Below, piece after piece: positions 53,363 to 63,034 of a stretch of DNA of 64,000 bases. Numbering within the stretch: position 1 is the stretch's first letter; each line of letters opens with the position of its first letter. The notes under the pieces were generated by a model, which saw only the letters and a program-made list of their open reading frames with translations, had not been told where the DNA came from and made no database searches. The stretch covers positions 1,922,001-1,986,000 of the forward strand of contig NZ_CP012676.1 of NCBI RefSeq assembly GCF_001294575.1. The letters are read 5' to 3'. A program made the translations under genes and the position numbers. This stretch comes from Pseudomonas versuta. GTDB lineage: Bacteria; Pseudomonadota; Gammaproteobacteria; Pseudomonadales; Pseudomonadaceae.

Positions 53363-55930
53363 ATGATTCTTAAGCCATGGGCAGCGCGTGGGTGTACCGC
53401 GCTGTTTAGCAACCTGAGCTGTTCGAGCCTGCTGGCTAGTTTGTTATTTTCCCTGAGTGGCGAGGTCTTAGCCCAGACGACAACGGCCTCCACCGGTCAG
53501 CCCGCTGACAGGCTGGCGCAATTCGATATACAGATGCTCAAACACCGGGGCATCGACCCCGGGGTGGCACAGTATTTCGCGGCCGCACCGCGCTTCGGTT
53601 CCGGTAATCGACGGGTCGATTTGTGGGTCAACGGTAATGCCAGGGGCCAGGTCGAAGCCCGGTTCGATGATCAGGGCCAGTTGTGCTTCAACCGTGCATT
53701 ACTGGATCAGGGCGCGCTGCAAATCCCCAAGGCGCAGTGGCAGAAGAATCCCGGGCAAAGCCCCGACATTCAGGCGATTTGCTACGACTTTGCTGGCGCC
53801 TACCCGCAAACCGAAGTCGAGTTACTGCCTAACAGCCAGCAAGTGCGGCTGGTGGTGAGCCAGGATGCCTTGCGCCCGGTGGCCGAGGATCGGGGGGTCT
53901 ATCAGGGCGGTGGCAGCGGGGGGCTGATCAATTACGAGTTGCAGACCTACACCTCGAAGTCGGGCAGCTACTCGAGCAATTATCATTCGGCCAACACCGA
54001 GATCGGTTTCAATCTCGGCGACTGGATCGTGCGCAGTCGCCAGTCATTTACCGCCAATGACAACGGCAATGACTTCCAGACCCTGTACACCTACGGCCAG
54101 ACCACCTTTGTCGACCAGGCCCGGACCCTGCAGGTCGGCGAGATTAATATCAGCGACTCGGTACTCTCGGGCGTACCGATCACCGGCTTGCAACTGATGC
54201 CCGAAGCCGCCCTGCAAGGCAGCAGCCAGGGCGGGGCGACGGTTAACGGTATCGCGCAAACCCAGGCCCGGGTCGAAGTGCGTCAGGCCGGCGCATTGAT
54301 CTACAACACCGTGGTGCCCGCCGGCCCCTTCAGCCTGTCGGACATCCGGCCGCTCAACAGCAATACCGATCTTGAGGTCCGGGTCATTGAAGCCGATGGC
54401 CAGGAACAGCGCTTCACGGTGGCGGCGGCGTCTTTGGTGCGCACCAGCCTGTCGACGCCGGGCGCGTCGTTCTCCGTCGGCAAATTGCGCACCTTCGACA
54501 GTTACCAAGGGGTCAAACCATTGATCGCCACCGCCAGCGACGGCTGGCTGCTGGGTTCCAGCAACAAGATCTCAGCCGGTGCGATGCTGGCCGATAACGA
54601 CTATCAGGCCGCTGCGCTGGAACTGGACTCGGTGCTCAGCCCTGCCACGGCACTGACCTTGCGCACAGTTGTTTCCCGGGCACCCCGGGTCAAGGGGACG
54701 GGTACCCAGGCCAGTGCCAGCCTGAGTACCCGGGTCAGCGAAAAAATCAGCCTCAGTGTCAACACCACCCACCAGAACCGTGACTACCGTGACCTGCTGG
54801 ATACCACCAATCGCCATGCCGATTACGACCCCAGTGGCCTGAGCCGGGAGCAGTACGGCGTTTCGGCAACCTGGTCCGATCCGCTGCTGGGCAGTTTCAA
54901 CAGCAACTATTCGACATCCCGGTCGTTTGCCGGACATGCCACCGACTACCTCAGCGCCAGCTGGAGCAAGTCGTTCACACACTTCAACCTCAATGCCAGT
55001 GTTGAAAAGACCAGCCGCAATCTCAATCGCAACTCCCAGCCCCGGCGCACGCGCAAAGACCAGCCGCAAACCGCCATGTACCTGTCACTCAGCGTGCCCT
55101 TGGGGGGCGGGCGCAGTACCCGGACCTACGCCAATAAGCGCTCGGATCGCACCCGTTACGGCGCCAGTTTCAATGACAGCAGCTTTGAACGGTTCAATTA
55201 CAACGTGGCGGTTGAACGAGAAGTGGAAGACGCCAGCCAGCAGTTGTCCGCCAACGCCAGCCTGCTGACCCCCTACGCCCAGACGTCATTCGGGGCTTCG
55301 CGCAGTGACACCAGCAACAGCTTCAACGCCCGGGCCAGCGGCGCGATGGTGCTCCACGGCCAAGGCCTGACGCTGTCGCCGTATCAGGTACAGGACAGCT
55401 TTGCGATTGCCTCGGTAGGCGATGTGCCGGGGATCAAGCTCCAGACCCCGAGTGGTCCGGTGTGGACCGATAGTGCCGGGCGCGCGGTGGTGGCCAGTCT
55501 GAACCCTTATCGCTCGACCGGGGTGCAAGTGGAAACCAAGGGTTTGCCGCGCAACATCGATATTCAAAACGGCCACCAGATGCTCTCTGCGAGCCGTGGC
55601 TCGGTGCATCAGATGGATTTCGAAGTGCTCAAGAGCCGCCGTGTGCTGTTGCACATCACGGACAGCAACGGCGGGGTTCCGGCCAAGGGTGCCAGTGTGC
55701 TGGATGCCAATGGCGGGTTCATCACCAGTGTCATCGATGACGGCCAGGTCTACCTGAACAACCTGGAACATGCAGGGCCGCTGCGCATACAACACAGCGA
55801 CGATCAGTACTGCCAATTGAGCTTCGAGGTGCCCGATGAACAGGACCTGGAAAGCTATTTTGAAACCCTTAATGCCAACTGTGCCGCAGATGCCGAGAGC
55901 CTGATGGCAGTCAACGGGAGCACCCGGTAA
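53363..55930 (+). CDS. Fimbrial outer-membrane usher (FimD/PapC family)
   Basis: Outer-membrane usher of 855 aa that recruits chaperone-subunit complexes and secretes the pilus. It shows a signal peptide (to about residue 38), the N-terminal domain, a 24-strand barrel with GQTTFVDQARTLQVGEI and SDSVLSGVPITG, a plug region, and C-terminal domains with the last cysteine pair (QYCQLSF ... NANCAAD). I start at 53363 because AGGA lies nine bases upstream; an ATG three codons earlier is possible. The stop touches the next gene's start (TAAATG). Confidence 0.92.
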   Translation: MILKPWAARGCTALFSNLSCSSLLASLLFSLSGEVLAQTTTASTGQPADRLAQFDIQMLKHRGIDPGVAQYFAAAPRFGSGNRRVDLWVNGNARGQVEARFDDQGQLCFNRALLDQGALQIPKAQWQKNPGQSPDIQAICYDFAGAYPQTEVELLPNSQQVRLVVSQDALRPVAEDRGVYQGGGSGGLINYELQTYTSKSGSYSSNYHSANTEIGFNLGDWIVRSRQSFTANDNGNDFQTLYTYGQTTFVDQARTLQVGEINISDSVLSGVPITGLQLMPEAALQGSSQGGATVNGIAQTQARVEVRQAGALIYNTVVPAGPFSLSDIRPLNSNTDLEVRVIEADGQEQRFTVAAASLVRTSLSTPGASFSVGKLRTFDSYQGVKPLIATASDGWLLGSSNKISAGAMLADNDYQAAALELDSVLSPATALTLRTVVSRAPRVKGTGTQASASLSTRVSEKISLSVNTTHQNRDYRDLLDTTNRHADYDPSGLSREQYGVSATWSDPLLGSFNSNYSTSRSFAGHATDYLSASWSKSFTHFNLNASVEKTSRNLNRNSQPRRTRKDQPQTAMYLSLSVPLGGGRSTRTYANKRSDRTRYGASFNDSSFERFNYNVAVEREVEDASQQLSANASLLTPYAQTSFGASRSDTSNSFNARASGAMVLHGQGLTLSPYQVQDSFAIASVGDVPGIKLQTPSGPVWTDSAGRAVVASLNPYRSTGVQVETKGLPRNIDIQNGHQMLSASRGSVHQMDFEVLKSRRVLLHITDSNGGVPAKGASVLDANGGFITSVIDDGQVYLNNLEHAGPLRIQHSDDQYCQLSFEVPDEQDLESYFETLNANCAADAESLMAVNGSTR

Positions 55931-56479
55931 ATGACCATTTGCGACATCATCCGCACAGTACTGATGGCCCCCGCACTGGTGTGCAGCCCGCTGTTGCTGG
56001 CCAGCGAATGCGAGATCACGCTGAGCAACACCCATCTCGATTACGGCGTGCAACAGCATCCTTCAGGTGCCGTGGCGCTACAGGGCAATCACCGGCTGGA
56101 CAGCCGCGAGATCCGCCTGAATGCCAGTTGCCGGGACGATTCGGCCATCGAGTTGACTCTGCACGGGGCGTTACATGCCAACCAGATGAAATTCAGCGAT
56201 CAAGGGCAGGTCAGCATTCGCCTGAGCAGGGCGCAACTGGATGGTCGGCCCGTTGGCCTGGCCAAACCAGGTGACCTTGGCGTTACGGGTGCCGGGGTCG
56301 AGAGCCTTGCTGCCGCGCCGGGTGACGTCATCGTGCCCGTTGAAGCCGGTCGCGCGGCGCGCGGCAAGGCCCTGGTGCTCAGCCTTGAAATCGTTCCGCA
56401 AGTGCCGCTCAGCGATATGCGCTCACGGGATGCCAAAGTTCACGAGGGGCAATTGCGCATCGACGTTAACGGGTCATGA
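55931..56479 (+). CDS. Minor fimbrial protein, YhcE-like position
   Basis: Secreted protein of 182 aa right after the usher gene with no gap (TAAATG). A signal sequence covers about residues 1-26, followed by ECEITLSNTHLDYG, a pilin-like strand with one Cys that probably pairs with Cys62 (NASCRDD). It shares features with fimbrial subunits but not the full DUF1120 pattern. It occupies the place of yhcE in the E. coli yhc locus, so an adaptor or tip role is possible. The function is inferred from context only. Confidence 0.7.
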   Translation: MTICDIIRTVLMAPALVCSPLLLASECEITLSNTHLDYGVQQHPSGAVALQGNHRLDSREIRLNASCRDDSAIELTLHGALHANQMKFSDQGQVSIRLSRAQLDGRPVGLAKPGDLGVTGAGVESLAAAPGDVIVPVEAGRAARGKALVLSLEIVPQVPLSDMRSRDAKVHEGQLRIDVNGS

Positions 56480-56531
56480 GCCATGCCGGTGGTGTGCCTT
56501 TCAATCATAAAATTCTGGAGCACGTGACTCT

Positions 56532-57170
56532 ATGCATCCCTCGAAAAGCTTGACCCTGGGCTGCCTGATGCTGCTCGCCGGCAATGCCTTGGGCGCCGCC
56601 AGCGTTGACCTGAGCATCAGCGCCACGACTCACCCCGCGGCCTGTGATATCCGCCTGGATAACGGTGGCAAGGTGGACTATGGCACCTTGCAACATGGCG
56701 ACCTCAACCCCGACAGCAGCCGTGAAACGCTGCTACCGCCGAGGACCATCGGCTGGCAGATCAATTGCGGGTACGCGGTGCCCATCGCCTTGCAATGGAC
56801 CGATAACCACCAGGCCTATGGCAGCCACCCCCACGGCCCCCATTACTTCAGCATGGGCAAGGATGCCCGGGGAGCGCCGATTGGCAGCATGGAGCTGTTC
56901 TATGGTGATGCTACGGTCGCTGACGGGCACACCGTAGCCGCCATCTCCAGGCCACTGGGGAGTGATAACTGGATAGCCAATCTGGATGGCATCGTCGATA
57001 ACCGCTTCGTGCTGGCATTTGCCGCGCCCGGTACCGCTCTGGTCGGGGCATTCGCCAGCTACTCCGGGCAGTTGTCGTTGACCACCCGCATCGCGCCGCT
57101 CGACAGCCTGGACCGTACGCGGGTGATCCAGCTGGACGGCAGTGCCACTGTTGAAATTATTTATCTGTAA
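56532..57170 (+). CDS. DUF1120 fimbrial subunit (second copy)
   Basis: Secreted DUF1120 protein of 212 aa. The signal peptide is about 1-22 (GNALGA). It has the ASVDLSISATTHPAACDI opening, an internal Cys near residue 75 (INCGYAV), the TDNHQAYG motif shared with the other two copies and a TVEIIYL tail. It follows the minor fimbrial gene by 52 bp. More diverged from copies 1 and 3 than they are from each other. Confidence 0.85.
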   Translation: MHPSKSLTLGCLMLLAGNALGAASVDLSISATTHPAACDIRLDNGGKVDYGTLQHGDLNPDSSRETLLPPRTIGWQINCGYAVPIALQWTDNHQAYGSHPHGPHYFSMGKDARGAPIGSMELFYGDATVADGHTVAAISRPLGSDNWIANLDGIVDNRFVLAFAAPGTALVGAFASYSGQLSLTTRIAPLDSLDRTRVIQLDGSATVEIIYL

Positions 57171-57292
57171 CTGGTGGCAGGAGGTCTGATCAAAAGTGGC
57201 ACTTTGTTTTTTTGTTCGATGAAACTTTCAAATGTTGAAATTTAAATAAATGCGCTCTTGCAGGGCGTGACAATGGAACGGGCAATATAATT

Positions 57293-57940
57293 ATGCATCT
57301 TAAAAAAACGTTACTCTTCGCTTCTTTACTTGCTGTTTCGTTCAGTGCTGTTGCCGCGACAACTGCCGACCTGAGAGCGACCGGCAGAATCCTGCCGGGC
57401 GGTTGTGAGGTGACACTCAATGGCGGCGCAGCGGTCAATCTTCGTACGATATCGGCTGCTGATCTTAATCCCGACCCGGACGCCGCCACCCGACTTGCGG
57501 CGGTACGTGTTCCTTTTGATATCACCTGTCTGAGGCCAGCGATCATTGCCACTTCCTGGACTGATAACCATGAGGCTGAAGGGGCCTACCAGCCCAGTGC
57601 AGCGACATTCAGCCTGGGCCAGGATGCAGCTGGAACCCCTATTGGTAACTTGCGCATCACCCATGGCCCGACCATACCGGTAAGTGGCGGTGTCAGCTCA
57701 ACGGCCAAAACCCTGACCAGTACCGATGGCATTGCCTGGGATTTCTCAATAGCCGGCCAGATCGTCAAGACCGGCATGATTGGTTATGGTGTTGTGGGTG
57801 GACCGAACATCCCCGCGGCCTTTCAAACTTATGGCGGCGAACTTGTTCTGACACCGACGATCGCCCCCGTCAATACACTGGATATGAGTTCAACTCTGAA
57901 CATAGAGGCCAGTCAAACTATTGAACTTCGTTATTTATAA
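57293..57940 (+). CDS. DUF1120 fimbrial subunit (third copy)
   Basis: Secreted DUF1120 protein of 215 aa, last gene of the locus. The signal peptide (LKKTLLFASLLAVSFSAVA) and mature start ATTADLRATGRILPGGCEV are close to those of the first copy at 51779, and so are the C-terminal TIAPVNTLDMSSTLNIEASQ-type segment and tail. It has its own 122-bp upstream gap, AT-rich, so a separate promoter is possible. Copies 1 and 3 flank the whole cluster and may be alternative major subunits. Confidence 0.85.
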   Translation: MHLKKTLLFASLLAVSFSAVAATTADLRATGRILPGGCEVTLNGGAAVNLRTISAADLNPDPDAATRLAAVRVPFDITCLRPAIIATSWTDNHEAEGAYQPSAATFSLGQDAAGTPIGNLRITHGPTIPVSGGVSSTAKTLTSTDGIAWDFSIAGQIVKTGMIGYGVVGGPNIPAAFQTYGGELVLTPTIAPVNTLDMSSTLNIEASQTIELRYL

Positions 57941-58003
57941 GCAAGCTGCATCAAACGGAATAAAGCCTTATTTATTGGAGCGATAAACCCACGAAAACGT
58001 TTC

Positions 58004-58102
58004 GTAGTCGCTGACGAGGCACGAGGCTGCGATAAGGTCCGCAGGACCTTGCCTGGTCCCCAGTACCCCCCTCGCAGCCTCGTTTCACTCGTCAGCGACT
58101 AC
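58004..58102. repeat. Complete REPIN overlapping the end of the AraC gene
   Basis: GTAGTCGCTGACGAGGC... (58004-58032) faces its reverse copy (58071-58102), with an AAGGTCCGCAGGACCTT hairpin between. The right arm contains the stop codon (58092-58094) and last codons of the AraC-family gene. Confidence 0.88.
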
Positions 58103-59063
58103 AGGGGCGATCCGTGTTTGTAGTACGCACCGAGCTGGCCGTGCAACCGTAGTGTTGCCGGAAGCTGCGGGTGAATTGCGCCTGGTCACTGAAGCCCCAG
58201 CGCATGGCCAGCTCACCGATCGACAGCCGGCAACCGGGGTCATTCAGGCCTCTGTTGACCGCCTCAAGACGCTGCAGGCGAATCCACTCCCCGAGACTGT
58301 AGGGCGTACCGCTGAACAGCTTGTGCACATAGCGCACCGACAGGCCGCAGGCACTGGCGATCATCGGCGGCGCCAGGTCGGGATTGCCCAGTTGCTGTTC
58401 GACGTAGTGCTCGATGCGTTGCAAATGCATGGCCGCCAGATTCGAGCTTTCGCTGCTGAGCACCCGCTCGTCATCACGCAGGGCCATCAATAACGTGGCA
58501 AGCGCTTGTTCCAGCAGCATGTGGCGCACGGCTTCGTCACACTCGTCGAAGCGTGCGGCACACATGGCCAGTTGATCGACAAAGATACGGCCCAGGCCAC
58601 GCTTGGCATCAAAGCACAAACGCGTATAGCGCTCGGCGCCGCGCAGTTGGCCATGCAGTGCGCGTTCGGGGAGTTTGAACACCCACAGATCGTTATCGCA
58701 GGCATAGTGAAAACGGTAGGGCGCATCGCCACGCTCGAAAATGAACCCGCCGGGGCGGCAATGCAGTGCACGGCCGTCCTGCTCGAAGTGCACTTCGCTG
58801 CGACGCGGTACGGTGACCAGGTAGCAGGCTTCCTGGTCTTCACTGACCTGGGACTTGCTGCGTGAATAGCCAAGCTGGCTGGATCGCAAACGCGAGAGGG
58901 TCAGCGCGGTGCTGGCGGTTTCCCAGATTTGCAGGCTGCCGCTGAACGTTGTGCTGGGCGAAAACTCCAGCGAAAGCGGAAAATAGGCACTGGCGATCGC
59001 GTCCGCCCATAGCGGCTGGCGTTGACTGTCGGGCCAGGAACGGGTGGATAGTTTGTGCGCCAT
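58092..59063 (-). CDS. AraC-family transcriptional regulator
   Basis: Regulator of 323 aa with an N-terminal AraC-binding-like cupin domain (about 25-190, with VTVPRRSEVHFEQDGR) and a C-terminal double helix-turn-helix (about 215-315, ASACGLSVRYVHKLFSG and LAMRWGFSDQAQFTRSFRQHYG). It stands 97 bp after hyuA on the same strand and is probably the regulator of the hyuB-hyuA operon. The final residues PCSR and the TGA stop are encoded by a REP arm, so the C-terminus has been altered by REP insertion or has drifted into it. Confidence 0.88.
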   Translation of the reverse strand: MAHKLSTRSWPDSQRQPLWADAIASAYFPLSLEFSPSTTFSGSLQIWETASTALTLSRLRSSQLGYSRSKSQVSEDQEACYLVTVPRRSEVHFEQDGRALHCRPGGFIFERGDAPYRFHYACDNDLWVFKLPERALHGQLRGAERYTRLCFDAKRGLGRIFVDQLAMCAARFDECDEAVRHMLLEQALATLLMALRDDERVLSSESSNLAAMHLQRIEHYVEQQLGNPDLAPPMIASACGLSVRYVHKLFSGTPYSLGEWIRLQRLEAVNRGLNDPGCRLSIGELAMRWGFSDQAQFTRSFRQHYGCTASSVRTTNTDRPCSR

Positions 59064-59159
59064 GGCTGCCCTCGTATGGTTTTTATTATGAGGACGGTGC
59101 CGACCCGTAGAAGCGTCGACACCGCTGGTTCACCATCATTTGCCAATGCTTACGGACGG

Positions 59160-61250
59160 TCAATCACAAGGTGTCAGCCTGTAGGTGGCAGACGGGGCTA
59201 ACACCGCCTGCCAGCCAGGGGGCACGACGATGTTGGTGGTCGACTCTTCTATCACGCAAGGGCCCTGCACGATTTGTCCGCACTGTAGCTGCTCACCGTT
59301 GTAGACCGGTGTTTGTTGCCAGTCTGACTGGGCGCTGAACAGCATCGGCCGGTAACCGCAGGCTTGCGCCGCGACAGCCTCGGCGGGTTGCGCCAGTTCC
59401 GGCATGGGCGGGCGTTGCAGACGTGCAATCACCGAGCATTCGAGATTCACCAACTCCACCGGGCTCTCAGGCTCGCTGTAGGAAAACAGTGCCTTGTGGC
59501 GGGTATGGAACGCCTCGCGCAAGGCCACCAGCCCCGCCTGATCCAGTTGCCCGTGGCTCAGTTCAACGCTGCATTCGTGAATCTGCCCCAGGTAACGGAT
59601 CTCCAGGTTGTACAGGCATTCGACGTTATTGCCGGCGCCGTAACCGTCGTCGCGCAAGTTATGCATGCCACGTTCGCGCAGGTCACCCAGGGTCTGGTTG
59701 AGCAATGTCAGGTCGATCAGCTCATCGTCCAGGCGCATGGGCAAGGTGGTCAACTGGTCGTAACGGATATCCGAAAGGATCTGCCCGTAGGCACACAGCC
59801 CGGAAGCCACTTTGGGGATCAGCACCACCTGGCTGCCGATTTCTTCGGCCAGGCGCATGACATGCATGCCCGCAGCACCGCCCGCACCAATCAGGGCGAA
59901 GTCCCGCGGGTCATAGCCGCGCTCGATCGATACCCGACGGATACCGCTGACCATGTTCAGGTTAACCAGGGTGATGATGCCGATTGCGGCACGCTCAACG
60001 CTGATGTTCAAGGGCTCGGCGATTTTACGCCGGATCGCCTCGATGGCTGATGTGCGGTTCAGGCGGATGCTGCCGCCCAGCAGTGCGCCGTCGGCCAGGT
60101 AACCGAGGGCCAGGTTGGCGTCGGTGACGGTAGGCTCGGTACCGCCCTTGCCATAGCACACCGGCCCGGGGTTGGCCCCGGCACTGCGCGGACCGACCTG
60201 GAGCATGCCGAAGTCATCGAGGAAGGCAATCGACCCGCCCCCGGCACCCAGGGTTTCCACCTGAATCATCGGCACACCGATGCGATAGCGCAGAAAGTCG
60301 GTGTCTTTGCTGAAGTTGGTACGCCCGGCTTTGCTCAGGGTGATATCGAATGAGGTGCCGCCCATGTCCACGGTGATCACATTGTCGATACCGAAAGGTT
60401 GGGCCACGCACAACCCGGCTTGTGGTGCTGACGCCGGGCCGGAGTTGATGGCATTCACCGCACGCTCGCGCATCACCACCCCGGGTGCCAGCCCGCCGTT
60501 GGATTGAAAGTAGCGGGTGGGTTGCTGCGCCCCAAGTTCTTCGAACAAGGCGTCGATCTTTTCGATGTAACGGCCCATCACCGGGCTCAGGTAGGCGTTG
60601 ACCACGGTGGTTGAGGTACGGGTGTACTCACGGATTTGCGGGAACACTTCATTGCCGGTGCAAACGAACACCCCCGGCAGGGCCGCCCGCACCATCTCGG
60701 CAGCGCGCTGCTCGTGGCCCGGATTACGCACCGACCAGACGAACGAAATGGCCACCGACTTGACCTCCTGTTCACGGAAATACTCGATCGCTTCGGCAAT
60801 CGCCCGTTCGTCCAGGGCGGCGTATTCGCTGCCGTCACTGATGATCCGCCCACCGATCGGCCGCCGCAGATGGCGCGGTACCAGCATATAGGCTGGCGGG
60901 TAACTGGCATCGTAGCGGTGCCCGTCTTCCTTGTGACCGAGGCGGATTTCCAGACTGTCTTCATGGCCCTCGGTACACAGCAGGCCAACCTTGACCCCGG
61001 TTTTCTCGATCAGTGCGTTGAGGGCCACGGTGGTCCCGTTGATGCACAGGTCGCAGTCGCCAATGATCTGCGCAGGGGTGCGACCCAGGGCATCGGCCAT
61101 TTGTGCCAGGCCGTTGCGGATGGCCAGGGTGCCGTCCTGCGGGGTCGACGGTGCCTTGAACAGCTGCACGTTGCCGTTGTGATCCGCCAGGATGAAATCG
61201 GTGAAGGTGCCGCCGGCGTCGATGCCCAGACGATATTGGTGTTTGGTCAT
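59160..61250 (-). CDS. hyuA: Hydantoinase/oxoprolinase subunit A family protein
   Basis: ATP-dependent N-methylhydantoinase or 5-oxoprolinase-type A subunit of 696 aa. The actin/HSP70-like ATP site is visible: YRLGIDAGGTFTDFIL at the N-terminus and VDMGGTSFDI near 288. It works with the B subunit encoded upstream to open hydantoin-like or oxoproline-like rings, or, in relatives, to carboxylate ketones. I start at 61250 (MTKHQYRLG); the frame extends 14 codons further. It lies 38 bp after hyuB. The true substrate is unknown. Confidence 0.9.
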   Translation of the reverse strand: MTKHQYRLGIDAGGTFTDFILADHNGNVQLFKAPSTPQDGTLAIRNGLAQMADALGRTPAQIIGDCDLCINGTTVALNALIEKTGVKVGLLCTEGHEDSLEIRLGHKEDGHRYDASYPPAYMLVPRHLRRPIGGRIISDGSEYAALDERAIAEAIEYFREQEVKSVAISFVWSVRNPGHEQRAAEMVRAALPGVFVCTGNEVFPQIREYTRTSTTVVNAYLSPVMGRYIEKIDALFEELGAQQPTRYFQSNGGLAPGVVMRERAVNAINSGPASAPQAGLCVAQPFGIDNVITVDMGGTSFDITLSKAGRTNFSKDTDFLRYRIGVPMIQVETLGAGGGSIAFLDDFGMLQVGPRSAGANPGPVCYGKGGTEPTVTDANLALGYLADGALLGGSIRLNRTSAIEAIRRKIAEPLNISVERAAIGIITLVNLNMVSGIRRVSIERGYDPRDFALIGAGGAAGMHVMRLAEEIGSQVVLIPKVASGLCAYGQILSDIRYDQLTTLPMRLDDELIDLTLLNQTLGDLRERGMHNLRDDGYGAGNNVECLYNLEIRYLGQIHECSVELSHGQLDQAGLVALREAFHTRHKALFSYSEPESPVELVNLECSVIARLQRPPMPELAQPAEAVAAQACGYRPMLFSAQSDWQQTPVYNGEQLQCGQIVQGPCVIEESTTNIVVPPGWQAVLAPSATYRLTPCD

Positions 61251-61288
61251 GATCAGGGATTCCAGGTTGCTCAAAGGGGCAGGGGCAA

Positions 61289-63034
61289 TCAATGCGCGAT
61301 ACGCAAGGCGTCAGTCGCGGCGTCATCGACCTGACCGTCGCTGTCAATCACCACGCCATATTCCAGGCGGGCGCCTTCACGGGACACCAGGGCATTTCGC
61401 ACATCGTTCAACACACTGGCCACGGGGCGGCGCAAAGGGTTGCCATAACCACCACCACCGGGGTTCACGTTGATCACCCGTTCGCCGGGCCGGGCGGTGA
61501 GTTGCGCGTTGTAGATGAAGTGCTGTTCTTCCCCGTCGCTGTGGCGGTGAATCAACCGCCCGAGCTTGGGCTCGAGCATCACGTTGTTCGCGCCTGCCGC
61601 CCCCGACGTTGGCAGTTGCCGGCCCTCACCAAAGCCGACCACGGTCATCGCGTGATTGAGCGGTTCGATTTCAATGCGGGTCCCCGAGCCACCGCGAAAC
61701 TCACCGGCGCCACCGCTGTCGGTCATCAGGCTGTAGCGGTGGATGAGGATCGGGTAGGAGTGCTCCAGCAGTTCGATATCGCCGGACATCAGCGCCCCGA
61801 AGCAACACAGCGGACCGCAGGCCGGCCAGCCGTCCATGGCCTTGTTCGCCCCGGCCCCGGAGATGATTGATGCGAGCACCATGGTTACGTACTCGTCGTT
61901 GCCATTGCGCGGGTCATGCCCGGCGATATTGATACCGCTGGCGTGGCCCCACGAGGCCGTGACGCGATCCGGCGCTGCCTGCTCCAGTGCCTGGCGCACG
62001 GCATCGGCCAGGGTCTCCATCGGCGTGGTGGTGCTGTTGACGTGTGGAGCGGGTTCTTTGGCGTTGCACAAGGTGCCCGGCGGGCCGAGGTCGACGGATA
62101 CGCAGCGGTACAGCCCTTCGTTGTACGGCGGTGGTACCTGGGCAAACATCATCAGCCCCAGATACACCCCGGACACCGAGTTGCCGGCGTAGGAGTTGAT
62201 GAAGTAGGGCACTTGCGGCGGGCTCTCGATCAAAATATGCGCCTCGTCACCGCGAATCTCCACCTGAGCGGTGATCGCCAGTTCGCCCAGCCCGTGCCCC
62301 GAGTCTTCAAGCACCGCAGTGCCGGTGTAAAAACCGTCGGGCACCTCACGCAGAAGTGCACGCATGTGCCGGTCAGCCATGTCTTTCAACTCGGCGATGC
62401 ACGCGCGTACCTGTTCCACGCCGTAGCGTTCCAGCAGTTCGAGCAAGTGCCGCTCACCGACGTTGCAGGCGCCGTATTGAGCGTTCAGATCGCCTTCCTG
62501 ATAGGCGCGGGCCCGCATGTTGGTCAGCAGCAGATTGATCACATCCTCGCGGCGCTTGCCCTGGGACCAGAGCTTGACCGGAGGGATACGCAAACCTTCG
62601 GCGTAAATCTCCTTGGCGTCGGGGTTATAGCCGGCGGGTACCGGGCCGCCGATATCGGTCAGGTGGCCTTTGCACACGGCCCAGAACACCAGTTCGCCCT
62701 GGTAGAACACCGGTTTGTACATACAGCAGTCAAGAATATGGCTGCCTTTATAGGCCGGGTCATTGTGGTAGATCACATCGCCTTCCTGGATGTCATCACC
62801 GAAGAATCCGGCCACGCACTTCATCGCCGGAATCAGCGAACCGAGATGAATAGGAATGTCCTGGCCTTGCAGGATCATTTCCGGAAGGTGGTCAAAGAGC
62901 GCATTGGAATAATCGTGAGCCAGATTGAAAACGCTTGAGCGCCCGGTTTTTTCGAGGGTTATGGTCATTTCGCGCTGCGCGGTTTCGAGCGCGCCACGCA
63001 CGACTGCCAGGGTGATCGGATCTACTGTGCTCAT
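61289..63034 (-). CDS. hyuB: Hydantoinase/oxoprolinase subunit B family protein
   Basis: B subunit of 581 aa, first gene of the hyuB-hyuA operon. Family motifs include the start DPITLAVVRGALETAQREM, the HNDPAYKGSHILD region near 90-102 and the glycine-rich GGSGTRIEIEPL. The C-terminal NVNPGGGGYGNPLRR is typical. A 22-bp-spaced direct repeat lies about 100 bp upstream. Confidence 0.9.
   Translation of the reverse strand: MSTVDPITLAVVRGALETAQREMTITLEKTGRSSVFNLAHDYSNALFDHLPEMILQGQDIPIHLGSLIPAMKCVAGFFGDDIQEGDVIYHNDPAYKGSHILDCCMYKPVFYQGELVFWAVCKGHLTDIGGPVPAGYNPDAKEIYAEGLRIPPVKLWSQGKRREDVINLLLTNMRARAYQEGDLNAQYGACNVGERHLLELLERYGVEQVRACIAELKDMADRHMRALLREVPDGFYTGTAVLEDSGHGLGELAITAQVEIRGDEAHILIESPPQVPYFINSYAGNSVSGVYLGLMMFAQVPPPYNEGLYRCVSVDLGPPGTLCNAKEPAPHVNSTTTPMETLADAVRQALEQAAPDRVTASWGHASGINIAGHDPRNGNDEYVTMVLASIISGAGANKAMDGWPACGPLCCFGALMSGDIELLEHSYPILIHRYSLMTDSGGAGEFRGGSGTRIEIEPLNHAMTVVGFGEGRQLPTSGAAGANNVMLEPKLGRLIHRHSDGEEQHFIYNAQLTARPGERVINVNPGGGGYGNPLRRPVASVLNDVRNALVSREGARLEYGVVIDSDGQVDDAATDALRIAH

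Noticed and set aside
61916..62938. Plus-strand open frame of 340 codons opposite hyuB
   Set aside because: Antisense shadow of a full-length hydantoinase B gene.
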